NCBI RefSeq assembly: GCF_028769735.1 | Contig: NC_088176.1 | Coordinates: 21,017,501 to 21,081,500, forward strand | Length of the DNA: 64,000 nt | Origin: Zonotrichia leucophrys gambelii | Lineage: Eukaryota > Chordata > Aves > Passeriformes > Passerellidae | Direction: 5' to 3' | Shown here: positions 28,555-41,036 of the stretch, in pieces | Numbering within the stretch: the first letter of the stretch is position 1 | Layout of the letters: each line of letters starts with the position of its first letter | Translations under genes and position numbers: made by a program | Notes under the pieces: model-generated | Told to the model about the DNA's origin: nothing | The model's database searches: none | The model's input: only the letters and a program-made list of their open reading frames with translations

Positions 28555-28720
28555 AAAAAATTAATTTTGCCGTGGGCATTTTATAAAGGTTGGAAGTGTG
28601 AGAGAAACTGCAGAAAGACAAGTAGTGGGGAGCTGGGTGTCGGAGGCTATAAAAGGATTTTCAGCCAGCATTAGTAATTAACAGTCATTAAAATTAATTG
28701 TCAAGTGTACAATTTGAAAT
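28555..28720. other. candidate conserved non-coding element
   Basis: An AT-rich stretch in the last ADK intron holds several homeodomain-type cores (TTAATT, TAATTAA, AAATTAATTG) and a TATA-like GCTATAAAAGG at about 28650. It stands out from neighbouring DNA in motif density only. There is no coding potential, and conservation is not testable here. Confidence 0.25.
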
Positions 28721-31700
28721 GAAACATTTGGCTTCAATATGAGCTGTTTTTAAGTGTTGTTAAACCATTACTGGAGCAGACCAGAACTGTTTTAAATCTC
28801 CACTATCGGACTCCCACATTCCTGCCCAACTGCACTAGTTCTAAGTGTTCATTCAGAATTACCACTTATAATCTGGAAATAAAACTTTCAAATAAATCAC
28901 TGATTTCAGTGAAATTGCCTCTGAAATATCTGTTTTCTAGAAAATCAGCTTGGTTCTCTTTTAGTGATGTTTAAGTTCTACTCAACTCTAGGGAGTAACA
29001 AAGTGAATAGAACACCTTTTGTGTCAGTCAGTGGACTGCCTTGCTGTGTTTTTTCAAACTTATACTGACATCCCCAAAGCCCCAAAGAGACTTGAGCTGG
29101 TCCCAGTGAGAGCCTTGGTTTGGGTCTGGCACCACTTCTTGGCTTATAGGAGTTTCATTTGGTGGGGAGCACAAAAAGGAACAAAGCAACTTCCCTTTTC
29201 CCTCATTCTGTTTGTAGACCTAACTATTACAAACGTTGTCTTTGAGAATATGCAATAAGTAAGCTGGTGGTAATAAAGGTTAACTCTCAGTTATTTCAGG
29301 CACACTTTTCAGAGCAAAGTGATTCCAGAGTCGCTTTTCTTTCTCCCGAGCAGAAAAGAAATAATTAAGGGCCAAAAATAGCTGTTGGTGTGTTGTAATC
29401 ACTTCTATCATCTGAGAATGCAAATACATTTTCTACAACTCCAAGGTTTAAAGCAACTTTTGAAGCAAAGTTGTCTTTTTTCTAGGAAGATAAGTGGGAT
29501 GAGTTGGACCCAGTTCCAAAGAAGTTCTCACCATTACTGGGTGCAAGGTGGTTACTTGGCTATCCATGCCTGTGAAAGGCAAAAGGATCCCAGTCTACTC
29601 TGAAAGCTTACCAAGATGGCTTGCTAGACATCCTGCAACTGCATTTTCCCTTCCTCCACAAGCAGTTGGCATGTTGGATGACAGGGCAGGAGGCAGACAG
29701 GAAAGCCTGGAGCTAGTGTGATGAGAGTGGTGCTCAATGCTTGCAGCTCCATGCACAGCTCCAGCAGTGCAGAAATGCTCCTGCTCAACAGCTGTAGTTA
29801 GAACATGGCAAACAATATTGCCTCAAGTTGTTTTGTTAAAATACTTGATGTGAGGCTGGCTGGTGTAGCCAAAGTTTACTGCTGCTTTCTGCAGTCCGCT
29901 CCAGTGATAGCCAGGGACCAGTTCAGACCACAGAGAAATGAAGTAGATGCTGAGCTACCTTAGTATGTGCTGGGATGATCTAGGTCTGTGATCCCAGGCC
30001 TGTGATACAGGATCAGAGTTCAATCCTGTCCTTTTGGTCTCTGAAGTTGTAGGAGTGTGAAGTAAGTCTGAAGCCATGCTCACTTATCTTCTTGCATTTC
30101 CAATCATGGCACCTTAAGAGATTACAGCCTTCAACTGCTTCTCATCTTCCCTCCCCTGCCCTGCTCTCTGGTTGGGCTGTTTGAGTGCTCACTAACCCAC
30201 TTCAGTTTCAATCAGCTGTGTTAGCAAAGATCCTCTGCTCAACACCTACTGTTTAAACTGATCTGGCTTCTTTTGACAGGGTATCAGGTTATACCAGCAG
30301 CAAAGCAGCATGGTGAAAAACAGATGGGGGAGTAACTTCTTCAGCTGGAACTCAGATCTGAATTGATGCCTTGAGAGTATGACTCATGGGGTTTGCATCA
30401 CCGTGCCTTATACACTGGGGGAGGCAAACTCTGAATTATATTCTGACCATGTTGCTTTTTACTGCATTAACTAAAAAGAACATTCTGCAGCTAAGGCAGC
30501 CAACCTGATAGAGCTTTTTGCTTCTCTGCTCAAACAGCACTGCTTTCTGGTGTTCCCTCGGGGTCTGCTTTGCCAACTGCCTAGTCTTACTGTGTGATGT
30601 AGTTCTGTTTGTGATATGTGTGTTTGTATTGTCATTCGATGCAGTATTGTGTCAGATACTGCTATTTCCATTTCATCTTTGAAACACATACCTTTTAAGA
30701 GAAACTCAGCAGACAAGAGAATGGTTTGAGGGCAAACTCCCCACTGCAGTTTCTACATATGTCATATATGACAGCTGTACTTAATGTCATTTCTGCAACA
30801 CCCTTAAATCACAGAGATCTCTCATTTCTATCCCCAATTAGAACAAGATGGTTTTTCACCTGACTCTGCTTTCACTTAGATCAGAATAAATAAGAAGTAG
30901 GTTCACTGAAGACAAAAGACTCATACTTACTTGAAACTACAATGAGCCTGGGAGATGACAACAGTGTCAGTCTAGTTGGTATTGAAAAGTAATTCATGTT
31001 TGATGGTCCTTTGCTCTGTGGATTTTCTCATCTTCATGTATGTTTGATGCCTTGATCATAAATGTAGGGGATAGTTGTTCTTTCTTGTATAAACCTCTCT
31101 CTGAATTCATGCTCTGCACAAAAGCTAGCCCCATATTTGCCTTTGGAGACCTGCCCAGTGCATCTTCATACTTACTGAGTCAGAAATGGACTGTCTTAAC
31201 AGCCTCATTTTACATATGGTTACAACTTGCTCTCAAGTTTTAACCACCCAGAAGCACACTGGCAAGCTCCTGCCTCCCAGGCAGTTTAAATTTAATGATT
31301 GACACCCTCCACATATCCAAGAAAGTTTCTCCTAAGAATGCATGTTAATTTAATGGAGAGCAGACCATTTTCATCTTGTTATTCAGAAACGAGCTGATTT
31401 CTGCCAGGCATGCTGTTTGAATTTCTCAACTGTTACCCAACTATTGCAGCTGGACCATCCTGCCACAGTTGTGTTGTCTGTCATCCCTGACTGCCATCAG
31501 TGATAGCACTCACAGCACAATTTCTTCCTGTTTCAGATTCTTATCTTTGTATATTGATAACTCCTGTCTTCTTCACTTGTGCTTATGGACTTACCTTTTG
31601 TTGGTGAAAGAGTCATTTTTTCCCAGCCAGTGTCAGTCGATATCTGGGAAATTCCAGCCAATACATAGTTCTCTAGAAAAGTATTGATGTCAGAAACATA

Positions 31701-33360
31701 TGAGTTTTCTCCTTTTTTAACTAATCTGCTTACTCTGTATGGCCTCCCTATTCCAATGAAAATTGTTTGATTTATAGATTTTGCAGTTTCAAACTCTTCT
31801 CCAATTTCGTGCAGTTTAGAGGAAAATGTATATCAATTAGGCTTCTTTTCACTATCAGTCATGACCAAGAAGCCAAGATAGAGATTGGTAATTGGTGAAA
31901 ACAGGTATTTTGCTCACCAGTATTATCCTTCTTTAATCTAACCTTCTTTTCCTTGTTTTCCATGATATTTAAGGGAGCAGACATCATTGCATAGGATGAA
32001 ATATTTTTATTATTGTCTGAAATTATGCTGTAGTGTATCACCAAAGGAAATATTTAGAAACAGAGCACAGGTTAAATGACAGCATCACAATATGATGTGG
32101 AACCTTTCCCCAATAGTAAACCAGATGAACAGAGAAAGTGAATATGAAAGCAAGCTAGCAAAACATATCAGCTTACAATCAAAATTTGTAATATGTCAGA
32201 AGTTGGTACTTATGAGTTTTACACAGTACTTAGCAGAGACATGGTTTCAAGACTACATTTGTACTGTCAAGGCACAAAGCCTGAGCATGACAGAAACTTG
32301 AAATGGTGGATGAAATCTTTAAAAAGAACATCTTTCAGCTTGCTAGAATTCTGATTTTCTTGGGCAATTCTCACTTTCCTTCTGTGATTGGACAAGGAAG
32401 AGAGATACATCTGAAACATATTAAAAACAGGATAAAAGTGAATAAAATATTACCTCTAGAATGAGAGCTGAGTTTTAAATTATAAGATACTAAGTTTACT
32501 TCTCACATCTTAAAAGCCTCTTCCAAATTTAAAATACATATTTCACCTCTGCCATAAGTTCTGTCATGCTTTTGATCACAATAGCTTCAGCCAAGACAAA
32601 ATGCTTCAGAAATGAGGGAGTCAATCTGTAAAGTTTCTGGTGCTGCTTGTACTAAACTTCTCCAAGTACCTGTTTATTTAGGAGGTGCTCAGGTTTTCAA
32701 AGCACTCAGCTCAGGTGATTCCTGAGTTTCCAAGCTGTGCATGCCAGGCTGTGGCAGCTGAAGCCCCAATCCTGAGAGGCACCTGGTTCTCTGCACAGTT
32801 TGCTGTTCAGGGCGGGTATCTGAACATGCTGTGGATGGGGTACCTGCTGTTGCTGAAGTTTTAGATTAAAAGTCCCATTATCAAATGCAGCAGATGTCAT
32901 CTAACTTTCCTCATCAGGTAAATATTTTTCACCTTCTTTGCACTGTGAGCACCTGTAACTCTGAATGTAATGTTTCTCTATTACATGTCTTTCTCTTTTT
33001 TGGAGAAAAGCTTGCACACAGTTGTGTTGGGGCTGTAGCTGTAGCCAGTAAGAGCAGAAGGAAAACTCTCTTCAGCAGGGAAAACGTCTTCTTTGTTTTT
33101 AAGTAGGTCTTTGAGGAATCAGGGGTTATCTCTATAAAGAAGAGAACAGGAATTCTGTTAAAACAATTTTGAGAACACTAATAATGATCAGTCTTGATAA
33201 TCTTTCATTTACTGGAAGCTACCAAATGGAGACTTCATGAAGAAACAGCAGCACCACTATTCCAGCCCTGCAGTTCACTCAAGAGTGATTCTCAATTTAA
33301 ACTGGCCGGGCTGCAGGGGCACATACAGGCAGGCCAGTGCTTTGCCCCGTAACAAACTGA

Positions 33361-33546
<186 letters not shown>

Positions 33547-34308
33547 TAGTGGTGAATTGGAGGGATCAAGAGTAACTTCTGTGTTGCCATGGGATTGCTG
33601 CCTAAATTTTTCCTCCTTCCTTTTCCTTACCTTTCCAGTACCTGCATCAACGCTTCTGTACTTCTGTTCATTGTATTCTAAACAAAATATGTATTTCTAT
33701 GGTGTTTTCCATTTCAGACATCTACCACGTCTCAGTAGTCTTAACTTTTGGGAACAGTGCTAAGTGAAGCTTACTATCTCATCCATCAGGAAAAAGTGTT
33801 CTATTTACACAGTTTCCAAGGAAGTCCCATTTAAATGGCACTGCTGATTAACACCATTAAAATACTTCTGTTGAATTATCTAGTTTGTATCCAGCTGTGG
33901 CCAAATCCTATTCAACTTACATGAACTCAACAGACCTGACTTTATTCCTAACTTAACCTTATAAACAGGGTGCTGTTCTATCTATCTAGTAGAGTCAGAC
34001 CTGTGTAAAGAGTGGTGTAAATGTCCCAGGAATTTCCATACATACTGGAGTGTACAAGATCTGGCCATCAGATAGTCCAGCTTCCATGAAAGTACATCAC
34101 TGTTTTATCAGTAATTTAAAGGCCTGATCCACAGTTGTGATATCTTGCATTCAGCCATCTTGCACTGATGGCAGTTGCTTTGGGTCTGGCCACTTTTATC
34201 TCTCAGTATGTCTCTAGGTCTATAGGTACAGTCACTTTTATCTGTCAGGTGAGCTAGCAGTTAGGTACTTTCAGTGATTTCAGGGCAGATGCATGAGTTG
34301 GTGACGAA

Positions 34309-34314
34309 AATAAA
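34309..34314 (+). terminator. ADK: alternative ADK poly(A) signal
   Basis: An AATAAA hexamer sits 0.76 kb after the ADK stop. Its downstream element is weaker than that of the 34576 site, so it would be a secondary, shorter 3' end if used at all. Confidence 0.35.
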
Positions 34315-34575
34315 CATACAGATAGGTCCTATCTCCTCCATGTGTGTTTTCTAGAGGCTGCATTAAGGTACACATAATGAAAATGAGGTACAGAAATATT
34401 TATGCAGGATACATTGACAGGATATGCCAAATGGAATCTCTGAAACGCACATTTTTAAACTTTTAATTTACTTTGGATAATTAAGCAATATGGTGGATTT
34501 TGTTTGTATTTACAGTATTCAAAAAGGTGATCTGACACTGCATTCATTACTTTGCTATGTAATTTGATACTGATA

Positions 34576-34581
34576 AATAAA
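34576..34581 (+). terminator. ADK: ADK main poly(A) signal AATAAA
   Basis: A canonical AATAAA lies about 1.03 kb after the stop codon. It is followed 20-50 bases later by a T/GT-rich stretch (TTTTGTTTTGG, then GTGTCTGTC), the usual layout of a vertebrate cleavage and polyadenylation site. Cleavage probably falls at about 34590-34600. Confidence 0.7.
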
Positions 34582-34879
34582 AAAATTGTCATACAGTAAC
34601 TCCTGGTTTTGTTTTGGTATGTGTCTGTCTTATTTTTGTGTATCCTACTGAAATGGGAACAAGATACGGGTGCTTAACCCACATGAATGCTAAATCTGAA
34701 TGTTTTATACATGACTTTCAGTGTCCAGGTGGGTGTTGAAGGGTGATCTCAGCAGTAAGGAAGAGAAGGAGCATCAAATTGGTGCATGTACCATACAAGA
34801 GATGAAAAATTAAAGGCTAGAGTTCACCAAAGAATGTTAAGTCAGTGCAGGGTTCACACTTTGCTGCCCAGGATTGAAC

Positions 34880-35232
34880 AAAGGACACACAGAGACTGAA
34901 TGCTGTTATTGCAGTTTATCTATTGCAAAGAGCACAGGGAGGAATCAAGGCTGAGATCCCAGTTCCCTTGTTGGTCACTGTCCAGTCTGACACGTTGGAC
35001 AGCAGGCTCTGTCATCGTGGAGATCACCAGGGGTGGGACTCCTGCAAGTGCATCAACCAGCGACCTCTGCCAATGCTCTGGGCGCCGCAAGGACAGGACA
35101 CGCTCGGTGAGTCCCTCCCTCTGCAGGGCCTCTGGCTCACTCTGGCTACCTGAGAATGGCTCCATGTACAGCCCTTGTCTCTCTGCCAACGCTACAGCTT
35201 TGTGCAAGTAAGACTGCTCTGGTTTCATCATA
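34880..35232 (-). mobile_element. possible retroelement/LTR-like block with open frame
   Basis: About 350 bases of roughly 50% GC, CpG-retaining DNA abruptly interrupts AT-rich flanks just after ADK. On the minus strand an ATG frame (35231 down to 34920, 103 aa, starting MMKPEQSYLH) spans it and is followed by AATAGATAAA and CTGCAATAAC, resembling the poly(A)-signal and R/U5 layout of an avian LTR. The plus strand is also open through most of the block. I recognise no protein family and found no convincing target-site duplication or TG...CA ends. It could equally be a small GC island or a processed fragment. Confidence 0.25.
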
Positions 35233-35864
35233 GTGCCACTCTCAAAAGAGCTTCAGGCTGTACATTTCTCATGTTCGAGCATAGGTGAGAGGAAGAGAAA
35301 TGAACGTGTTGGAGTGGAAATAGAATGGCAAACAAAACTAAGAGTCTGCAATGTGCATGGTCATCAGGCTTTGTGGGTTGATCAGAAGAATGTAATTTTT
35401 TTTAACATCTCATAGTTAATTTCTAATTTCTTAACTTGATGTATCCATGTGATATGTTTTAATCAAGAAAAACTGACAGGCTGAAGATGGATGCGTTGCA
35501 GTCCCTGCTTTTAATATATGGTCACATATGCCACACCACTTACTGCATGAATTTGCCTGTCAGTAAGGAAAGCCCCAATGGTTTGGTGGTTAAATTTGCT
35601 GTTCCTCTTGCTCTATACCCATGATGCTTTCCATTCCTTTTGAAAAAACTTTACCAATGTCCTGGCCTGATAATTATGTCTGATTTAAAATGAATATGAA
35701 TATGTAAACATTGTTTATCTTACTAATGAAACTACAGGACAGTTGTATACTGTGAAGAAAAGGAGGATATGTAAAGGCAAGTAGTCATAACATTGCGGAG
35801 ACTCTTTCTCCTTCCTTCCCTCCCACCTTCCTCTATTCCTTGTTTTCAGTTCAGAATGCAAGAG

Positions 35865-35945
35865 TCAAGTCAGAGGTTCTGTTCTGAGCTTTTCCACTGA
35901 TCTGTTCAATGAGCTTGGGCACCTGACATTTGGCTTTGAGTGTCA
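35865..35945 (+). mobile_element. MIR-like ancient SINE relic
   Basis: The order GTCAGAGGTTCTG...CCACTGATCTGTTCAATGAG, CTTGGGCACCTGACATTT follows the core of the MIR/CORE-SINE consensus (the 'GCTGTGTGACCTTGGGCAAGTCAC' region). It is heavily diverged and shared in kind with the copy at 36690. Confidence 0.5.
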
Positions 35946-36689
35946 GCTACAAAGCATAATTTGAAGCCAGTGGGAGCAGCTGAGGAATAAACTACTATCC
36001 AATTCATAGAAGGGCATCAGAGTCTGACCTGCTCTATTTAGCCATTCCTTATTTCTCCAATATCTGTCAATGGATATTTTTGGATGCTATATAGATACTT
36101 AGAAATATATTGCTAAATCATGCTAAATAATTTCTGGTTGTGCTGTCAGATTGCCTGATGATTTCATTCTGTAATTTTTGCAGGATCTGTATTCCTTTCC
36201 TGCTTCTTACTGCTGAAGAAGGGGTTTATCTGTATAATCCATGATGTTTTCACCCTTGATACTTTCTCTCACAAATAGTCTTTCTCTGTCTTCCAGCTTA
36301 TTCCACACAGAGGTGTGTTAGAAAACTGGGCTTTCTGAAAAACATCATTGAAAGAGTTGTCTGCCAGTGATGTGTGCCACTTCTCAAATCCCAGATGGGA
36401 TAACAGAAGTGACACTGTCACTGAACTTGAGCCATTATTCAAAGAGCGTTTTTACCTGGGTTACTCTCAGGAAAACAAATACTGGAAATCCACTTCCCTC
36501 TAGCCAACAGCCAAAGCATCTCTCACTGGTATAAAACTTTCCTTTTGCTGGAAATAGAACTGCATCTCCTGAGCCCATTGGGCATTTTAGACTTGTTTTA
36601 ATACCAAGTGGGTTGCAGTGCTGCTCAGATTAACAGGCAAGGAAACAGGCCCAGTAAGTATTCTGAAAGCCATATGCTAAATAGCTGAA

Positions 36690-36810
36690 CAGAATGATGA
36701 GCTGGGAATCAGGAAATAAAGGCTGTGCTTCTGTTTCTGCAGGTGAGCCACTGTCTAACTTTGGGCAAATCACTTTCCTCTCTCCATCTCTTTCTATATG
36801 TAAAGATGAT
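36690..36810 (+). mobile_element. MIR-like ancient SINE relic
   Basis: The sequence runs GGAATCAGG, TTCTGTTTCTGC, then CTTTGGGCAAATCACTTTCC, TCTCCATCTC and TGTAAAGATGATAA. This matches the order and spacing of the MIR SINE core and 3' segment (TTGGGCAAGTCACTTAACC ... CATCTGTAAAATGGGGATAA). It is probably an inheritance from the amniote ancestor. Confidence 0.6.
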
Positions 36811-39800
36811 AAGCTCAATTAGATGGTAAAGTTGAGAAGTGAAAGTCGTAAGAATAATTCAAGTAGGGCAGTATCAGCCACATCTCTGCCTGTGTTCATT
36901 GCTGGTTTTTTGAATATTTGAATGCTCTGTTTTGTGTGTGAACTAATGTAGGGCTATTTGTTTACCCTTGAAAAATAGTGCTAGCTGTTACTACTTGTGT
37001 GAGGGTTAAGATAGGAGGGGGAAGGGAAAGTAAAAAGCTTTACTTATATGAAAGTGAAATAAAATATGCTACATGAAAATGACAATAGGAATGCACACTG
37101 TTTTAAGATGACAAGTCTGGGAACAATCTTTAATTTAAAGGGTCTTATCCACAGTTTTCATAAAAAAATGTTAATTAAAAGTGTGATGGCATGTTTGGGA
37201 TTTAAAGGAAATCATTCTGCAAAGGATTTATAGCAATCACAGCTCCAGAGCATTAGGATTACAGATCCTTGTGCTGTTCCTTTTCAGTGATCATGTGATT
37301 GGCCTGCTGTTAAATATAGCTCCCATTTAGCGAATTGAGACAGGCATGGGAAAGGTGAGGAGAGTTTCCCTTTAACCAGCGGGATTTCAGAGGTGTTGGA
37401 GATTATACAATTCATTAGTTTTTACATAAGATCAAAGGGAAAGAGGAAGTCTTAATTTGGACACCAACTGCTGCTGTCTGAAAGTCTTGCAGATTAACTG
37501 AGAAGAGAACATGTGCAGTGCTAACTGCTTGTGTTAGAGCATGAGACTATTGTTTTATATCTCACTAACTCATTGTTCTCTTCCCAGAGATAATTCTCAC
37601 ACTTAAGACCTTCAGAGATAGTTATGTCTATTGTGAATAGTTCAGCAACCAGCTGGCTCAGAGGTTATTGCCTAAGCATCTTTCCCTTGGTCTAATCCCC
37701 TGCAAGGTTTTTTTTCTGGGCAGTGTTATTAATCTAAAATGACTGCTAACTGACTCCTGTGTCAAACATTATTCATTATGTGCTTTAAATGCTTCCTGCA
37801 GAGGCCAAAATAAATTTTGCTTTTTTAAAAGCAGACCACAAGGAGTGCCTATGTAGGATATTTCCTAAAAGATTAGACTCAAAATGGCAGTTTAGACAAG
37901 GAGGGGAAAAAATTGTCTTCAAAACAAAGGTTCATAATTTACCAGGGACATACAAAATGGACAAACCTCAGTTACCAAAACCCACTTTTCATGTAGAATT
38001 ATCTGTAAGTTGCTCCTGTGAAAGAAAACATGCAGCCTTGCAGGGCCGGAGAAATACTTTTATGAAGATATGGAATAAGTGACCTTTTTAGAATATGAAG
38101 ACCAAATAAGCAAAATTCTTAAAAAGCAGTAATTCTTTTGTGTCTGGGTTTTTTTCAGGTGTCACTGGTGTTGGTATAAAGCATGAGGGGGTTTTTGTGT
38201 CAGTGACACTGACGAGCCTTGCATGTGTAATGGCAGTATGGGAAGAGAGAGGGATAGATTTGAATAGCAATAAGGTGGGTTTTCTTCAGTGTGAAAGGAG
38301 CACAGGATTCATGTGTGCTGAGATGAAGTATAGCCTTGCTGCACAGTGCAAATATTTAATGCTGTTCTAACTACCCCCTGGTTATTGGAGTGTGACAGTT
38401 AATAGCTGTCAGCTGCCAAATGCAAAAGTTAAAAAATGAAGCCAAGTCAAACTCAAAACCTGCAAATCATAAATGTGCTGTGGCTTAGCAGGCAGATCAT
38501 CTCCAAAGTTTAGAGTCATGTTGACCTGAGCTGCCTCTCAAGTAGAGAAGGTAGGAGTGCATCTGTCTTCAGGTCCTCACTTTACCAGATACTCACAGGC
38601 AAGTTTTGGCTGGGCTTTCTGCCTCTCAAGGCACTGGCACTCCCGAGTGACGTTTGTAAAGGAGCTTGAGTAAGGGCTGTAATGAAGAAAAGCAAAGCTT
38701 TAGCATTATTATGGATCAAATATCTCAAGTCAGTGGTGCAGTGTAAATGCATAAAAAAATGGAAGAGCTCCTAAACTGAGTGTGAGAGAAATTGTGGGCT
38801 TAGAAAGCCTCCTTGTCTGTGGTGCCATGGAGATGGTAACATTGGTGTAAAATATTGCCCTAAAAGAAGCATTACTGTGGAATAATAACAGCATATGAGA
38901 GAATATTTCAAGAAAAGTTCAGCTTGAAAATCACCTCTCATTCTACCTATTATTTTTCATATCCATGCTACAAGTGAGACTTCACTGTACTTAAAAATTG
39001 CTGTGCTTGGAACATACCTAGTTTTTGGGTCCCTGGGAATAGTTACATTCCCTGGTCTCCTCTGTATTTGCTGGCTGTTCCTCTGTGGTGATAATTACCA
39101 AATGTATGTGATTAGAAGGCTATGCTGCTCTGGCTACAGTGTGTCCCTCCAGAGGACAAAGCAGAGTTCAAACACACCTCCTGCCCCAATCAGCTTTATA
39201 AAAAGAGTAGGTTTGGGGTTTTTTAAGAGGTGAGGCAGTTACTAATCACAATAGCTTTTTTCAAAAAATTAGATTGTTGTCAATCTGTGGATCAGTGAAT
39301 TATAAATTAAATCTAACTTTGGGATTAATTTTCAGAGATATTACTTATTTTGGGGTCTATTAATGGCACTCAAATAACTTGCAGATTTTCCAGGGTTCTT
39401 CTATCAGCCTCACATGGACAGACCTATTTTAGTCTGGCCTGTCCTAAAGCATAGCCAGCTGCTGTGGCTGTCTTGCAGGGTAAGGACAAAGCTTCCCTAT
39501 TTGTCTCCCAAGGTCAGTACAATAACAAACACATTTTATGTCTGGTAGTAAAAAGCATTTGTCAGTGCAACTTTTGCATTCTGTAAATGGTGACAGATTT
39601 CACAAGATGAACACTCTGGATTTGGGGAAGGCTGTGCTCCAGATACAGCGTGTTTTGCATGTAACATGAATACGTACGTAATATATTTCATTGCCTGAAA
39701 TTAGCTGTAAAACAGCCTTTTGAGACTTGATGTTTATTATGCACCACAACATTTTAGGACAAAGCAAGAAACAAGATTTTAGCACATAACCCAACAAATA

Positions 39801-41023
39801 CAGCTTGGGAAAGGAAGAAATTAATTTGGAATGACTTGTCATAGTGTGTTTACTATAGAAATTTATGTGAGCTCAGAAGTTAGCCCTTCTACCCTGCAGC
39901 AGCAGCTTAAATTGGGCCATGGGAGTCTCATGGAATAGAAAGTTATTTGCGTTTCCCTGAGGCTCAGAGTTCTGCCCTGAAGAAAGCTTTGCATATTGTT
40001 GTTTCAAAGAAAAAAGATAATTGTGGTGTGCTTGGGTATTAACTTGCACACTATCAGCTGCAGCTTTGCAGTTTCTGTTGACATACAGAGGTTCTGTGTC
40101 ATCCTGAGCATGACAGATCTGCTCACTTCTTGCTGACACAGTGTTTGCTTGTCCCTCTTCATCCTACCTACAAAGTCATAAGGAGTATGCTTTATTTATT
40201 CTAGATGAGGAACTTTTTCCTAATGATCTCATTTTCCTAAAAGAGATAAAGATGGGGCAGTGGGGAGGACATCTCCTATGTATCACAGGAGAGAAAATCT
40301 GAGAAAATCAGCTTTCCTGAAGACTCATTCACTCTTTGATGAACTGAGGACAGAAGAACTAGCCTGTGCTAAAAAGGCCAGTGAGATTTCTAACAATCCA
40401 TTGTTTCTTATGTCTCTTTCTATATTTCACACAGTAGTGAGAAATCAGCTCTGTTACAGCAGCAGGGAGCCCTAAGACTGGCCTCTTTGATTTAATTTGC
40501 TTTAATTCTTGTTCTTTAATTTTCCATGGATATAACCTGCCCATTCCAGTGCTGTGATATGGAGTGGGAGCAGAGCACAGGGCATTTGCCATTGCAGCCC
40601 CAGTCACAGCAGAGTTGTGCAGCTGCTGGGTTGCGCGCAGGGCAGAAAGGACCACAAGGAGCTTGGTTTACTTCCCCTGCAAACATCACTGGCAAAAAGA
40701 AAACAGACACAAATGCCTGTTGCACAGACCTCTTGCCTCTCAATTCTGCTCATTTCACAATTCTATTTGGCTGCCCCTTTCCTTCCAAATCCTAGCTGTG
40801 AATGCTCAACTTGAAAAGGAAAGTGCTGTGGAAGGGGCCTTCATGCAGGACTCCCACCGGCTGCCACTCCTGCTGAAATAAAAAGATTGCAAGAAGCAAG
40901 AATTTGAATGAAGGACAAACGTCACATATGCTGTGTGCTCTGGAGGACAAATGCTGCATACAAAATATGTTTAATTGCTGAGTTAATTATCCCACTAAAG
41001 TCTAAATGTTGGTTTTTGGCACT

Positions 41024-41036
41024 CCCCCCCCCTCCC
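41024..41036. repeat. poly(C) run
   Basis: Nine C followed by TCCC, giving a G-tract on the minus strand. Intergenic. Confidence 0.9.

Larger units (their letters stand above)
33547..34600 (+). other. ADK: ADK 3' untranslated region
   Basis: About 1.05 kb of AT-rich non-coding sequence follows the ADK stop. It ends near a canonical poly(A) signal at 34576-34581 with a GT-rich downstream element at about 34603-34635. Earlier candidate signals, ATTAAA at 33856-33861 and AATAAA at 34309-34314, could give shorter 3' ends. The exact cleavage site is inferred, not seen. No coding potential is apparent; the open frame at 33557-33763 is a chance ORF inside the UTR. Confidence 0.75.
34601..40500. other. 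ADK-KAT6B intergenic DNA, first part
   Basis: AT-rich sequence without recognisable genes. It contains a GC- and CpG-richer block (about 34880-35230), two MIR-like SINE relics (35865-35945 and 36690-36810) and otherwise unremarkable unique DNA. The open frames are short, without domains and scattered on both strands. Confidence 0.7.

Noticed and set aside
38480..38620. Possible further MIR-like relic
   Set aside because: Only scattered similarity to the MIR 5' half; not enough ordered matches.
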